Part shown: in pieces, positions 6,697 to 13,870 of the stretch
Numbering within the stretch: position 1 is the first letter of the stretch
Layout of the letters: every line of letters begins with the position of its first letter
Origin: an uncultured Clostridia bacterium
GTDB taxonomy: Bacteria; Bacillota; Clostridia; TANB77; CAG-508
Assembly: GCA_949077355.1 (NCBI GenBank)
Contig: CARUQW010000018.1
Location: 2,996 to 17,194, forward strand
DNA length: 14,199 nucleotides
Reading direction: 5' to 3'
Notes under the pieces: generated by a model
The model's input: the letters and a program-made list of their open reading frames with translations, nothing else
Database searches by the model: none
Told to the model about the DNA's origin: nothing
Made by a program: the position numbers and the translations under genes

Positions 6697-7242
6697 AAAA
6701 TATCTTTTTAATAGTCCTTCAAATCCTCTTCCATGTCTAGCTTCATCTTTACACATTTCATGAACTGTATCATGAATCGCATCATATCCTAATTCTTTTG
6801 CTCTTGTTGCTAATTCTTTCTTTCCTTTGCAAGCACCACATTCAGCTTGTGCCCTTAAAGTTACATTCTTTTTGGTATCAGGATATACGATTTCTCCTAG
6901 TAGCTCTGCAAATTTTGAAGCATGTTCTGCTTCTTCCCATGCATATCTTTTAAATGCTTCTGCAATTTCTGGATAACCTTCTCTATCTGCTTGGCGGCTC
7001 ATAGCCAAATACATTCCTACTTCAGTACATTCTCCCATGAAATTATCTTTTAATCCTTTTACAACTTCTTCGTCTAATCCCTTTGCTACTCCTATGATAT
7101 GCTCATCAGCATATTCACTTGCTCCTTCTTCTTGTACTTTTTCTTCGAACATTTCTTTTCCTACACCACATTGAGGGCATCTGTCTGGAGCCTCTTCTCC
7201 AAAGTGAATATAACCACATACTTTACATACATATGCTTTCAT
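6694..7242 (-). CDS. Reverse rubrerythrin (N-terminal rubredoxin domain, C-terminal diiron domain)
   Basis: This 182-residue protein is a rubrerythrin with the domains in reversed order, known from anaerobic clostridia as an NADH-linked peroxide and oxygen detoxifying enzyme. The rubredoxin site has C6, C9, C22 and C25 (CKVCG and CPQCG). The four-helix diiron domain follows from about residue 45, with candidate ligands in ECTE (71-74), EEAEH (103-107), HDTVHE (157-162) and DEARH (166-170). An extra CGAC pair at 135-138 in the interhelix loop is not needed for either metal site. The ATG at 7240-7242 follows AGGAGGT at an ideal distance. It is a single-gene unit, with its own promoter and a terminator shared with the convergent thioesterase gene. 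The family is sure; peroxide control is likely but no operator was recognised. Confidence 0.93.
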   Translation of the reverse strand: MKAYVCKVCGYIHFGEEAPDRCPQCGVGKEMFEEKVQEEGASEYADEHIIGVAKGLDEEVVKGLKDNFMGECTEVGMYLAMSRQADREGYPEIAEAFKRYAWEEAEHASKFAELLGEIVYPDTKKNVTLRAQAECGACKGKKELATRAKELGYDAIHDTVHEMCKDEARHGRGFEGLLKRYF

Positions 7243-7272
7243 TTTAATTACCTCCTTATTTTTTCTTTATTG

Positions 7273-7300
7273 ATTATATTAATTTTTCAAATTTTGTCAA
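7273..7300 (-). promoter_or_regulatory. Promoter of the reverse rubrerythrin gene
   Basis: On the minus strand a perfect TTGACA (7295-7300), a 16-base spacer and a perfect TATAAT (7273-7278) lie about 30 bases before the start. No clear PerR-type operator (TTATAATNATTATAA) overlaps it. Confidence 0.83.
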
Positions 7301-7358
7301 TCCTTTTCACAAAAAAATCATAAATCTCAAAAAATGACTTTTATTTTTTTTATTTTTA

Positions 7359-7367
7359 TGATACAAT
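7359..7367 (+). promoter_or_regulatory. Possible extended -10 promoter of the zinc-ribbon gene
   Basis: TGATACAAT is an extended -10 (TACAAT at 7362-7367), about 48 bases before the start at 7416. The expected -35 position reads TTTTAT and is weak, in a T-rich tract. Confidence 0.5.
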
Positions 7368-7415
7368 TTAAAAAGTTTTAAAAGATTTGTCAAAAGATGA
7401 AAGGAAGGAAGTTTT

Positions 7416-7697
7416 ATGGAATTAAATAGATGTAGTAGATGTGGAAATTTTTATGCGGCAGAAGGAAATGTATGCCCAAAGTGTAGTATTAAAGATGGAT
7501 TTGAATTTTCAACTTTTAAGTCTTATGTACAAGAAAATGGGTTTGACAATTCCCTAAATATAATTGCTAACGATACTGGTATTTCTGTTAAAAACTTAAA
7601 TCGTTTTGTTGGTTATCCAGAATTTCAAGATTATCAAAAGGAATTAAACAGTATTGAAAAATTAAAAAATGCAATTGGAGAACTTGGTAACAATTAA
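7416..7697 (+). CDS. Small zinc-ribbon protein, similar in layout to YvyF/TIGR03826
   Basis: The 93-residue protein has an N-terminal zinc-ribbon with two CxxC knuckles (C6-x2-C9 in RCSRCG and C20-x2-C23 in VCPKC). A helical part follows that resembles a winged or helix-turn-helix segment (NIIANDTGISVKNLNRFVG). This layout is that of the small flagellar-operon protein YvyF of Bacillus and related Clostridia proteins, but no flagellar gene is nearby. The ATG at 7416 follows AAAGGAAGGAAG. It lies 93 bases before tyrS on the same strand with an 18-base-pair palindrome between them, so the two may be partly cotranscribed. A role in binding nucleic acid or a protein partner is inferred only from the fold. 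Confidence 0.72.
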   Translation: MELNRCSRCGNFYAAEGNVCPKCSIKDGFEFSTFKSYVQENGFDNSLNIIANDTGISVKNLNRFVGYPEFQDYQKELNSIEKLKNAIGELGNN

Positions 7698-7717
7698 TTA
7701 AATTTTAAATAATTTGC

Positions 7718-7759
7718 TAAAATGTTGATATATTATAACACTAATATATCAACATTTTA
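7718..7759 (+). terminator. Perfect 18-base-pair hairpin between the zinc-ribbon gene and tyrS
   Basis: Bases 7718-7735 (TAAAATGTTGATATATTA) are the exact inverse of 7742-7759, with the six-base loop TAACAC. The T-run is only the TTTTA of the right arm, so termination may be partial. I see no good promoter between the hairpin and tyrS, which leaves readthrough attenuation of tyrS as one possibility. Confidence 0.6.
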
Positions 7760-7790
7760 ATAAACATGATAACAGAGAGGGTTTGATAAT

Positions 7791-9005
7791 ATGGAAAATG
7801 TTTTTAATATATTAGAAGAAAGAGGTTACATTGAGCAAATGACTCACCCACAAGAAATAAAAAAACTTTTTGGTGAAGAGTCAGTTCCCTTTTACATTGG
7901 AATTGATCCTACTGCTGACAGCTTACATGTTGGTCATTTTGTTTCTTTAATGGTTGCTAGTCATATGCAAAAATGTGGTCATAAGCCAATTATTTTAGTT
8001 GGTGGTGGCACGGCAACCATTGGTGACCCTTCCGGAAAAACAGATATGAGAAAAATGCTTTCTCGTGAAGAACTTGATTACAATGTAGATTGTCTAAAAA
8101 AACAAATTGAGAAATTTGTCAGCTTTGAAGGTGAAAATGCTGCTATTATTGTAAATAATGCGGATTGGCTATTAGATTTAAAATTTGTTGACTTTGTTCG
8201 TGAAATCGGTAGTTTATTCTCTGTCAATCGAATGCTTGCTGCCGAATGTTATAAACAAAGAATGGAAACAGGTTTAACCTTTTTTGAAATGAGCTACATG
8301 TTAATGCAATCTTACGACTTTTTATACCTATACAACAAATATGGTTGTAAACTTCAAATGGGTGGAAACGATCAATGGTCTAATATCATTGGAGGTGTTG
8401 AATTAATCCGAAAAATTGGAAAAGATGATTCTTTTGGTTTAACTTTTAAACTTCTAACTACCAAAGAAGGTAAAAAAATGGGTAAAACTGAAAAAGGAGC
8501 TTTATGGTTAGACCCTAAAAAAACTTCTCCTTATGAATTTTATCAATATTGGAGAAATGTAGAAGACGGAAGTGTTGAAAATGTATTCAACATGCTTACT
8601 TTCCTACCAATTGAAAAAATAAAAGAATTATCTTCTTATCAAGATGAGAAAATCAATGAGGCAAAAAAAGTTTTAGCCTATGAAATTACCAAATTAGTTC
8701 ATGGTGAAGAAGAAGCCCAAAAAGCAGAAGAAGCATCCAATGCTTTATTTAATGGACAAGGTAGCTTAGATAATATGCCAACCGTAAAAATCGAAAACAC
8801 GAATCTTTCTATTTTAGATGCAATCCTATTATCTGGTATTGCTCCATCAAAAGGTCAAGCTAGAACTTTAATCAATCAAGGCGGTATTTCTTTAAATGAC
8901 GAGAAAATAACAGATGTTAATTACCTTTTGTCTGAAAAAGACTTCTCAGAAGATTATGCTATCTTAAAAAAAGGAAAAAAAGTATTTTATAAATTAGAAA
9001 AATAA
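7791..9005 (+). CDS. tyrS: Tyrosine--tRNA ligase
   Basis: Tyrosyl-tRNA synthetase joins tyrosine to tRNA-Tyr with ATP in the cytosol. The 404-residue protein has the class I HIGH motif as HVGH (46-49), the tyrosine-binding text YMLMQSYDF and GGNDQW (191-196), the KMSKS-type loop as KMGKT (229-233), and a C-terminal S4 RNA-binding domain from about 340 (ILLSGIAPSKGQARTLI). Length and domain order are standard for the bacterial TyrS type. The ATG at 7791 follows GAGAGGG. Many Bacillota tyrS genes carry a T-box leader; the 93 bases upstream here are too short for one and show no conserved T-box sequence. A compact terminator follows directly after the stop codon. Confidence 0.96.
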   Translation: MENVFNILEERGYIEQMTHPQEIKKLFGEESVPFYIGIDPTADSLHVGHFVSLMVASHMQKCGHKPIILVGGGTATIGDPSGKTDMRKMLSREELDYNVDCLKKQIEKFVSFEGENAAIIVNNADWLLDLKFVDFVREIGSLFSVNRMLAAECYKQRMETGLTFFEMSYMLMQSYDFLYLYNKYGCKLQMGGNDQWSNIIGGVELIRKIGKDDSFGLTFKLLTTKEGKKMGKTEKGALWLDPKKTSPYEFYQYWRNVEDGSVENVFNMLTFLPIEKIKELSSYQDEKINEAKKVLAYEITKLVHGEEEAQKAEEASNALFNGQGSLDNMPTVKIENTNLSILDAILLSGIAPSKGQARTLINQGGISLNDEKITDVNYLLSEKDFSEDYAILKKGKKVFYKLEK

Positions 9006-9030
9006 AAAGCCATTTAGGCTTTTTATTTTA
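9004..9030 (+). terminator. tyrS: Intrinsic terminator of tyrS
   Basis: AAAAAGCC (9004-9011) pairs with GGCTTTTT (9017-9024) around the loop ATTTA, followed by ATTTTA. The stem begins inside the tyrS stop codon. Confidence 0.87.
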
Positions 9031-9138
9031 GTTTTGGTTAATTTTGGTTAGTTTTGGGACAGGCACCGAGGTGACCATTATGGTTAGCTCGGTGCCTGTC
9101 CCAAAACTAACCAAAACTAACCAAAACTAACCAAAACC
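9029..9138. repeat. Long inverted repeat with 42-base arms and flanking 10-base direct repeats
   Basis: Bases 9029-9070 and 9088-9129 are inverse copies over 42 positions with a single mismatch (9041 against 9117). The GC-rich core is GGGACAGGCACCGAG and its inverse CTCGGTGCCTGTCCC, and the loop contains a second small stem (ACCAT-T-ATGGT). The outer arms are built from the 10-base unit CCAAAACTAA, three full copies plus a part at 9101-9137, and its inverse on the left (9031-9056). The element fills the space between two convergent genes and codes for nothing. The form is that of a palindromic intergenic repeat or a small non-autonomous mobile element; I see no clear target-site duplication. 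Confidence 0.85.
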
Positions 9139-9146
9139 TACAATCA

Positions 9147-9437
9147 TCATCTACTTTTTTCTACGATTTCTACAATGTCAGCAATGTATTCACCAATGAC
9201 AGGAATGTTTAAAGTAACTATTTTTTGAAGTAATATAATTAATATTGCTGTAATAATTGTAACACCTATTCCAATCCCTACTCCTCGACTAATTCCTGCT
9301 AATAAATTTCTTTTTATGATTTCTTTTTTGTTTCCAAGTATATAGGACCATTCTAAATAATTTCCTTCTTGTAAAATACTAATTAATTTTTGAATTGATT
9401 TTTCCAATAGATTTATTTTTCTCTTTTTTAACCACAT
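9147..9437 (-). CDS. DUF5665 family membrane protein
   Basis: The 96-residue protein matches what I know of the DUF5665 family, small membrane proteins of Clostridia and relatives with unknown function. An N-terminal charged helix (residues 1-45) is followed by NLLAGISRGVGIGIGVTI, one membrane span at about 50-72, and the typical end IPVIGEYIADIVEIVEKS. The ATG at 9435-9437 is preceded by AAGGTGG, but this ribosome binding site lies in the 3' arm of a perfect hairpin (9438-9469). The gene lies 36 bases behind the VWA gene and has no visible promoter of its own, so it is probably expressed from the VWA promoter at a reduced or coupled level. Confidence 0.82.
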   Translation of the reverse strand: MWLKKRKINLLEKSIQKLISILQEGNYLEWSYILGNKKEIIKRNLLAGISRGVGIGIGVTIITAILIILLQKIVTLNIPVIGEYIADIVEIVEKSR

Positions 9438-9469
9438 AAAAATCCACCTTTTTATTAGGGTGGATTTTT
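9438..9469 (-). promoter_or_regulatory. Hairpin covering the ribosome binding site of the DUF5665 gene
   Basis: AAAAATCCACC (9438-9448) and GGTGGATTTTT (9459-9469) form a perfect 11-base-pair stem with a ten-base loop. On the minus-strand message the VWA stop codon ends four bases before the stem. The 3' arm contains the GGTGG Shine-Dalgarno sequence and abuts the ATG of the next gene. It ends in only five T's on that strand, so it could be a weak terminator, an RBS-occluding structure, or both. On the plus strand the stem is followed by nine T's, a good terminator for any transcription that passes tyrS. Confidence 0.7.
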
Positions 9470-9473
9470 TTTT

Positions 9474-10853
9474 CTATTTTATTCTTTTTTTATAATGAAT
9501 TCTGTATAAATATGTTATAAGAATACTCGCACATAATATCAGTACGATTATAATTAAAATGATAATTGTACTTTGGTTTCGATTTCCTCCGAATGGAGGT
9601 ACAATATTAACTTCCATAGATTGTAGTCCATAAGTCCTATCTTCTTCTCCATTTAGTCTAAATACAATAGAATTTGCATAATTGGTATCATCCTTTGTAG
9701 ATAACAAACAGGTTAATAATAATTTTGCTTCATACTTTTTTCCTTTTTTTATTACATATGGTGAATCTGATTCTGCACAAATTGAAATAACTTTTTTATG
9801 TCCTTTTTTATAAGTTAAATTTTCATTAATTGCCCAACCATAGTCTGCATTTGATTTATCTTCTGTTAACATTTTAGATGATTCCTCAAAACCTAATTTA
9901 TCATCCATTTCACTTTGTATTTCTACTTTGAAACAATTAAATGCTGCTTTAATGTTAATTACATATTCCAATTGCAATTTTGCTCCTTGTATTAATTCCT
10001 GGTCTAAAAACATATACATGTCATTTCCTGTTACAAAATAATTTTTTCCCGTTTCTTCAAAATTTCCTACACTATTATCAATTACTTCTGAACAAATTTC
10101 ACCATATATTTCATCATAAATTTCAGTAAGTTCTTCTGATGAAATATTGGAATAAATTGTTCCTGCATCTTTTCCATCTCTTGAAAACGCACTTGTATTC
10201 CCCATGTCTACCAATATATCATATATTTTAATATTATTACTTTCTAATTCTATTAATTTATCATAACATTGAGAGGCTTCTCCAGTAGCTCCATCTGTTA
10301 GAATAATTAGATAAGAAAATTTCTCACTTTGTTCTGAATTTCCTTCATCGTTTGTACTAAAAATTCCTTCTGCTAGTTCTAACCCATCTAACATATAGGT
10401 ACCACCACTAGCTGATAATCCATTAATAGCCTCTGTTACTTCTTCTTTATCAGAAGACTTTGTTACCAGAGTTGATGCTGCTGATGCAAATCTAACAAGA
10501 CTTATTTGTACATTTTCTGCTACATCAAATAAATTTTCAACCAATGCACACGCAGATTCTTTCGCTGCATTCATTCTTGTTTGATTCATACTTCCTGACG
10601 TATCAATTACTAATACTACTTCTATTGGTGCTTGGATGACATCTATCTTCATCTGCGTATCACCTTTTACATTTGTTGCATGAATTCTTTGCCCTGATGC
10701 CAATGTAATCGTTGCCGCATTTAATTCTGCATACGCTAATACTTTTTTGTCCTCTGATTGATATACATTGGGTGTGAATACGCTATATGAAAAATTATGG
10801 TACATAATAAAAATAATTATAAAAATTATTACCACTTCTATTTTTCTCAACAT
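9474..10853 (-). CDS. Membrane-anchored von Willebrand factor A domain protein
   Basis: This 459-residue protein has an N-terminal hydrophobic segment (about 6-18, export signal or anchor), a VWA domain, a second extracellular region and a C-terminal membrane helix (about 428-450) with a basic tail (YRIHYKKRIK). The metal-ion-dependent adhesion site is complete: DTSGS at 84-88, T152 in SGGTYMLDG, and TDG at 186-188. Such proteins bind protein or matrix ligands through a divalent metal ion on the outer face of the membrane. The start at 10851-10853 is chosen because GAGGTG precedes it and the promoter lies between it and the longer upstream start. It follows the UPF0182 gene, but from its own promoter, and may be coupled to the DUF5665 gene. 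The ligand is unknown. Confidence 0.85.
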   Translation of the reverse strand: MLRKIEVVIIFIIIFIMYHNFSYSVFTPNVYQSEDKKVLAYAELNAATITLASGQRIHATNVKGDTQMKIDVIQAPIEVVLVIDTSGSMNQTRMNAAKESACALVENLFDVAENVQISLVRFASAASTLVTKSSDKEEVTEAINGLSASGGTYMLDGLELAEGIFSTNDEGNSEQSEKFSYLIILTDGATGEASQCYDKLIELESNNIKIYDILVDMGNTSAFSRDGKDAGTIYSNISSEELTEIYDEIYGEICSEVIDNSVGNFEETGKNYFVTGNDMYMFLDQELIQGAKLQLEYVINIKAAFNCFKVEIQSEMDDKLGFEESSKMLTEDKSNADYGWAINENLTYKKGHKKVISICAESDSPYVIKKGKKYEAKLLLTCLLSTKDDTNYANSIVFRLNGEEDRTYGLQSMEVNIVPPFGGNRNQSTIIILIIIVLILCASILITYLYRIHYKKRIK

Positions 10854-10902
10854 ATCCTCACCTCGCTTTATCCTAATATGCTCAACTTTTTCCGTTAGTT
10901 CA

Positions 10903-10931
10903 ATTATACATCGTTTCATATAAAAAGTCAA
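10903..10931 (-). promoter_or_regulatory. Promoter of the VWA gene
   Basis: On the minus strand TTGACT (10926-10931), a 17-base spacer and a perfect TATAAT (10903-10908) lie about 50 bases upstream of the start at 10853. It shows that the VWA gene starts its own transcript despite its closeness to the UPF0182 gene. Confidence 0.82.
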
Positions 10932-10983
10932 ATTTTCTCCGCCAAATCCTTATCTCTATCAATACTTTCAACTAGTAATTAAT

Positions 10984-11019
10984 ATGAAAATAGAAGTCAT
11001 TAATGACTTCTATTTTCAT
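10984..11019. terminator. Perfect 36-base palindrome over the UPF0182 stop codon, possible terminator
   Basis: Bases 10984-10999 (starting ATGAAAATAGAAG) are the exact inverse of 11004-11019, with the self-complementary TTAA between them. The last codons and the stop codon (11000-11002) of the UPF0182 gene are inside it. Downstream on the minus strand the sequence reads TTTTCATATTAATT, an imperfect T-tract. Termination is likely but not certain. Confidence 0.65.
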
Positions 11020-13843
11020 TTACTGTTATAAGGTTCTTATTATTAGTTAAATTACTTGTTTTATCTAATTCCTCTTTCTTCTTATCTTCTTGTTCTTTCA
11101 TTGTTTCCAATGAAGTAATCAGGTCTTGCAGATGCTTTACATCTTTCCCCATCATTTCCCAGTCATTATTTGTATTAGACTGTGTTAAGTTTTGATTCGC
11201 TTTAATAATAGCTTCAATTAGACCTTCAATATCGTCTGTATTTTCTACTTCAATATCAACTGCATTTGTAGAAAGTAACTTTTCTAACGCTATTGTTAAA
11301 GTTTCTCCTATTGCTACTTTATTGCCAGAAGCAACAATTACTTTCTTAAGAATTGGTACATCTGATTCATTCAACATAGTTTGATAAATCGGCTCTACAT
11401 ACAATAAAGTATTATCAATAGGAACAATTAGCATTTGTTTCGTTAATCTAGTTCCTGTTGTATTTAAAGCTTCTAATTCACTTGAAATAATTTCGTCTTC
11501 TTCAATTTGTTTATCTAACTGCATTGGTCCTACAACATTACTATCAGCTGATAATTTATATAATTTCAATTGTTGATTACCATCTTCTATACTTCCTACT
11601 AAATAAGAAATAATATTTTGTTTTTCATCTGGTGTGTAAATCTGCACTAAACCAAATTGTTCGCCATCTGATGTTTTTAGCATGGTATAGTATGGATCCA
11701 TATACGTACCTGCTGCTTTTGTAGATTTTATATTATTAAATTTAGCCACATCCCATAAATCATCCGCTCTATATAATACATCTGGTTTTACATTATGATA
11801 TACCTTTAAAATCTCTGTTTGCACTTTATATAAAAATTGAGGATATACAAAATGATCTGCTATATCATCTGGAATCTTTTGGTCTAAATCGACAAATAAT
11901 GTTTTATAGATATTTCTATATGCCATAGCAATTGGGTCAGTTCTATCTGTTATATAATAAGATATGGTTCCATCATAACTGTCTACAATTACCTTTACAG
12001 AATTTCTAATGTAATTAATATTCTCTTTTATTCCATCATGCTCAATTGATGTATATTGAGCATATGGATATTGATTTGATACGGTATAAGCATCAATTAC
12101 CCATACAATTTTCCCTTCTTCTGTTATAACAGTATATGGTTTTTCATCATAAATTAGATATGGTAATGCCTTTTTAGCTCTTGTAATGATATCTCTATTC
12201 ATTAAAATTTTACTATCACTAGTTATCTCTCCTGAAAATGCTAAGTTCAAATCTCCTTTTGTAATTCCCAAAATTAGTCTATCTAAAAATCCTAATTGCA
12301 ATCCTGCTTTTCCTTCATAAGTTGAAGTATAATCTGTTCCATTTTCATCTGTATAATCATATTCTTGTTTATTTTTCGCATTGGTTGCAATGATATCTTT
12401 TGTTTCTAATCCAAAATACATACGTGGTTGTTTTACATCAATCTGAGCATCTTTTCCTGATACTTCTTTTTGTATATATTCTATATTTCCAGTTGGTGTA
12501 CTAGTCGTTGCAGAAGCAATAATTTCTCCCATTCCATGTGTATATTCATAAGTTTTATTACTATAAGTTCTACCTGAACTTTTTATTTCTCTTGGAGCTA
12601 TGTATACCACTTTGTCTTTTCCAGTAATTTGATATTTTGCTAAATTAACATTTCTATAAGAAAAATATCCTGTTTCTGTTTGGCTATCTTCTAATGTTTT
12701 TAATACAGCTTCTTGACTTATGATTGGTATATTGTTAATTACATTACTGTTTTTTCCTACCTCTTCACTTGTTATGGTTCCTGAATTTTGAATGTTACTT
12801 TCTTCAATATTAATATTATATGCACTTTTGGTATTTTTAATATTTTCAGCTATGTATTCTTTTTCCTTATCTAATTCATTGGAATTTACAAATACTAAAT
12901 CAAATGTCATCATAACAGCAAATAAGATAACTAAATAACTTGGTATAACAGCTAAATTTTTTAATACTTTATTAGTTTTTCCTTCTTTAAAAAATTTCAA
13001 AGCTCTATAAGAAAATATCACAATAACAATAGCAAATAGGATATATCCCCATAATTTTACTGTTGTTTCTGTCATACCAGCACCAACAATATCAATATCT
13101 TCATTTATTGTTAATAATTTACCAAATACCATATTTTGTGTATTTAATATTGTCATAATTGCAATACCAATAATAACAAATAATATGTTTCTTGTTAATT
13201 TTTTCATAAATAAACTTTGTTTTAACATCTTCCCATCAATGCCATCAAAGAAACAATTAAATACAATTACATAATAGAGTGCCATATAAATAGACAACAC
13301 AATAAATGATACTGTAAAATATAAGGCAAATGCTTCTATAACTGGTTTTTGGAATATATAATAAGCAATATCAAAATTAAATATATTATCTTGTATTCCA
13401 AAAGAAGTACTATTTAAAACTAACATTATCTTCTGCATTAATACAGCTGCTACTACTATACTTGCTATAGCTGATATTACTAATGCTAATGATTTATTTA
13501 ATAGTTTCGGCATTGGCTTTTTTTCTTTTTCAAAAAATGGTTTTAAGCCTTTCTTAATCCCTCGATTGGTAAAATAGATAACAAAATACAAAACAACAAA
13601 ATTAATTGCCATAATTGTATACTTATAAAACATATTTGTATAGAAAATATTAATATATTGTTCTCCTAGCTCTTGATATTCCAAATAACTTCCTCTTAAT
13701 TGTATATAACTAATTCCAGCAAAAATAATCAAAAATAAGATAACTAATATCATTCTAGTTTTACTTTTTTCTTTTTTATTCCTATTTTTAGTTTCTTTTG
13801 TATTCGCTGTATCCATTATAGTTTCTTGTTTCTTTTCTTCCAC
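11000..13843 (-). CDS. UPF0182 family seven-helix membrane protein
   Basis: This 947-residue protein belongs to UPF0182 (COG1615), large membrane proteins of unknown function. Seven membrane segments lie at about 31-49, 73-92, 117-136, 168-195, 217-235, 263-283 and 295-318. A large domain outside the membrane follows. Family motifs include YTHGMGE (434-440), LPYLIYDEKPYTVI, KIVWVIDAYT and QFGLVQIYTP. The last 60 residues are charged and probably form a coiled coil (KDVKHLQDLITSLETMKEQE). The start is GTG at 13841-13843, supported by AGGAGG seven bases upstream; the next ATG lacks a ribosome binding site. It begins only 27 bases after the ftsY stop codon, so the two are probably cotranscribed. 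Its stop codon is inside the palindrome at 10984-11019. Length is normal for the family. Confidence 0.93.
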   Translation of the reverse strand: MEEKKQETIMDTANTKETKNRNKKEKSKTRMILVILFLIIFAGISYIQLRGSYLEYQELGEQYINIFYTNMFYKYTIMAINFVVLYFVIYFTNRGIKKGLKPFFEKEKKPMPKLLNKSLALVISAIASIVVAAVLMQKIMLVLNSTSFGIQDNIFNFDIAYYIFQKPVIEAFALYFTVSFIVLSIYMALYYVIVFNCFFDGIDGKMLKQSLFMKKLTRNILFVIIGIAIMTILNTQNMVFGKLLTINEDIDIVGAGMTETTVKLWGYILFAIVIVIFSYRALKFFKEGKTNKVLKNLAVIPSYLVILFAVMMTFDLVFVNSNELDKEKEYIAENIKNTKSAYNINIEESNIQNSGTITSEEVGKNSNVINNIPIISQEAVLKTLEDSQTETGYFSYRNVNLAKYQITGKDKVVYIAPREIKSSGRTYSNKTYEYTHGMGEIIASATTSTPTGNIEYIQKEVSGKDAQIDVKQPRMYFGLETKDIIATNAKNKQEYDYTDENGTDYTSTYEGKAGLQLGFLDRLILGITKGDLNLAFSGEITSDSKILMNRDIITRAKKALPYLIYDEKPYTVITEEGKIVWVIDAYTVSNQYPYAQYTSIEHDGIKENINYIRNSVKVIVDSYDGTISYYITDRTDPIAMAYRNIYKTLFVDLDQKIPDDIADHFVYPQFLYKVQTEILKVYHNVKPDVLYRADDLWDVAKFNNIKSTKAAGTYMDPYYTMLKTSDGEQFGLVQIYTPDEKQNIISYLVGSIEDGNQQLKLYKLSADSNVVGPMQLDKQIEEDEIISSELEALNTTGTRLTKQMLIVPIDNTLLYVEPIYQTMLNESDVPILKKVIVASGNKVAIGETLTIALEKLLSTNAVDIEVENTDDIEGLIEAIIKANQNLTQSNTNNDWEMMGKDVKHLQDLITSLETMKEQEDKKKEELDKTSNLTNNKNLITVNENRSH

Positions 13844-13870
13844 AAGATTTCCTCCTTTTTTGTTTCCTTT

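Noticed and set aside
7273..7300. PerR operator at the rubrerythrin promoter
   Set aside because: The TATAAT region has no matching inverted half; it is just the -10 box.
7698..7790. T-box riboswitch before tyrS
   Set aside because: The gap is too short and lacks the conserved T-box sequence and a competing antiterminator; only one AT-rich hairpin is present.
9031..9138. CRISPR-like array from the repeated CCAAAACTAA units
   Set aside because: The 10-base units are directly adjacent without spacers and are part of one large palindrome.
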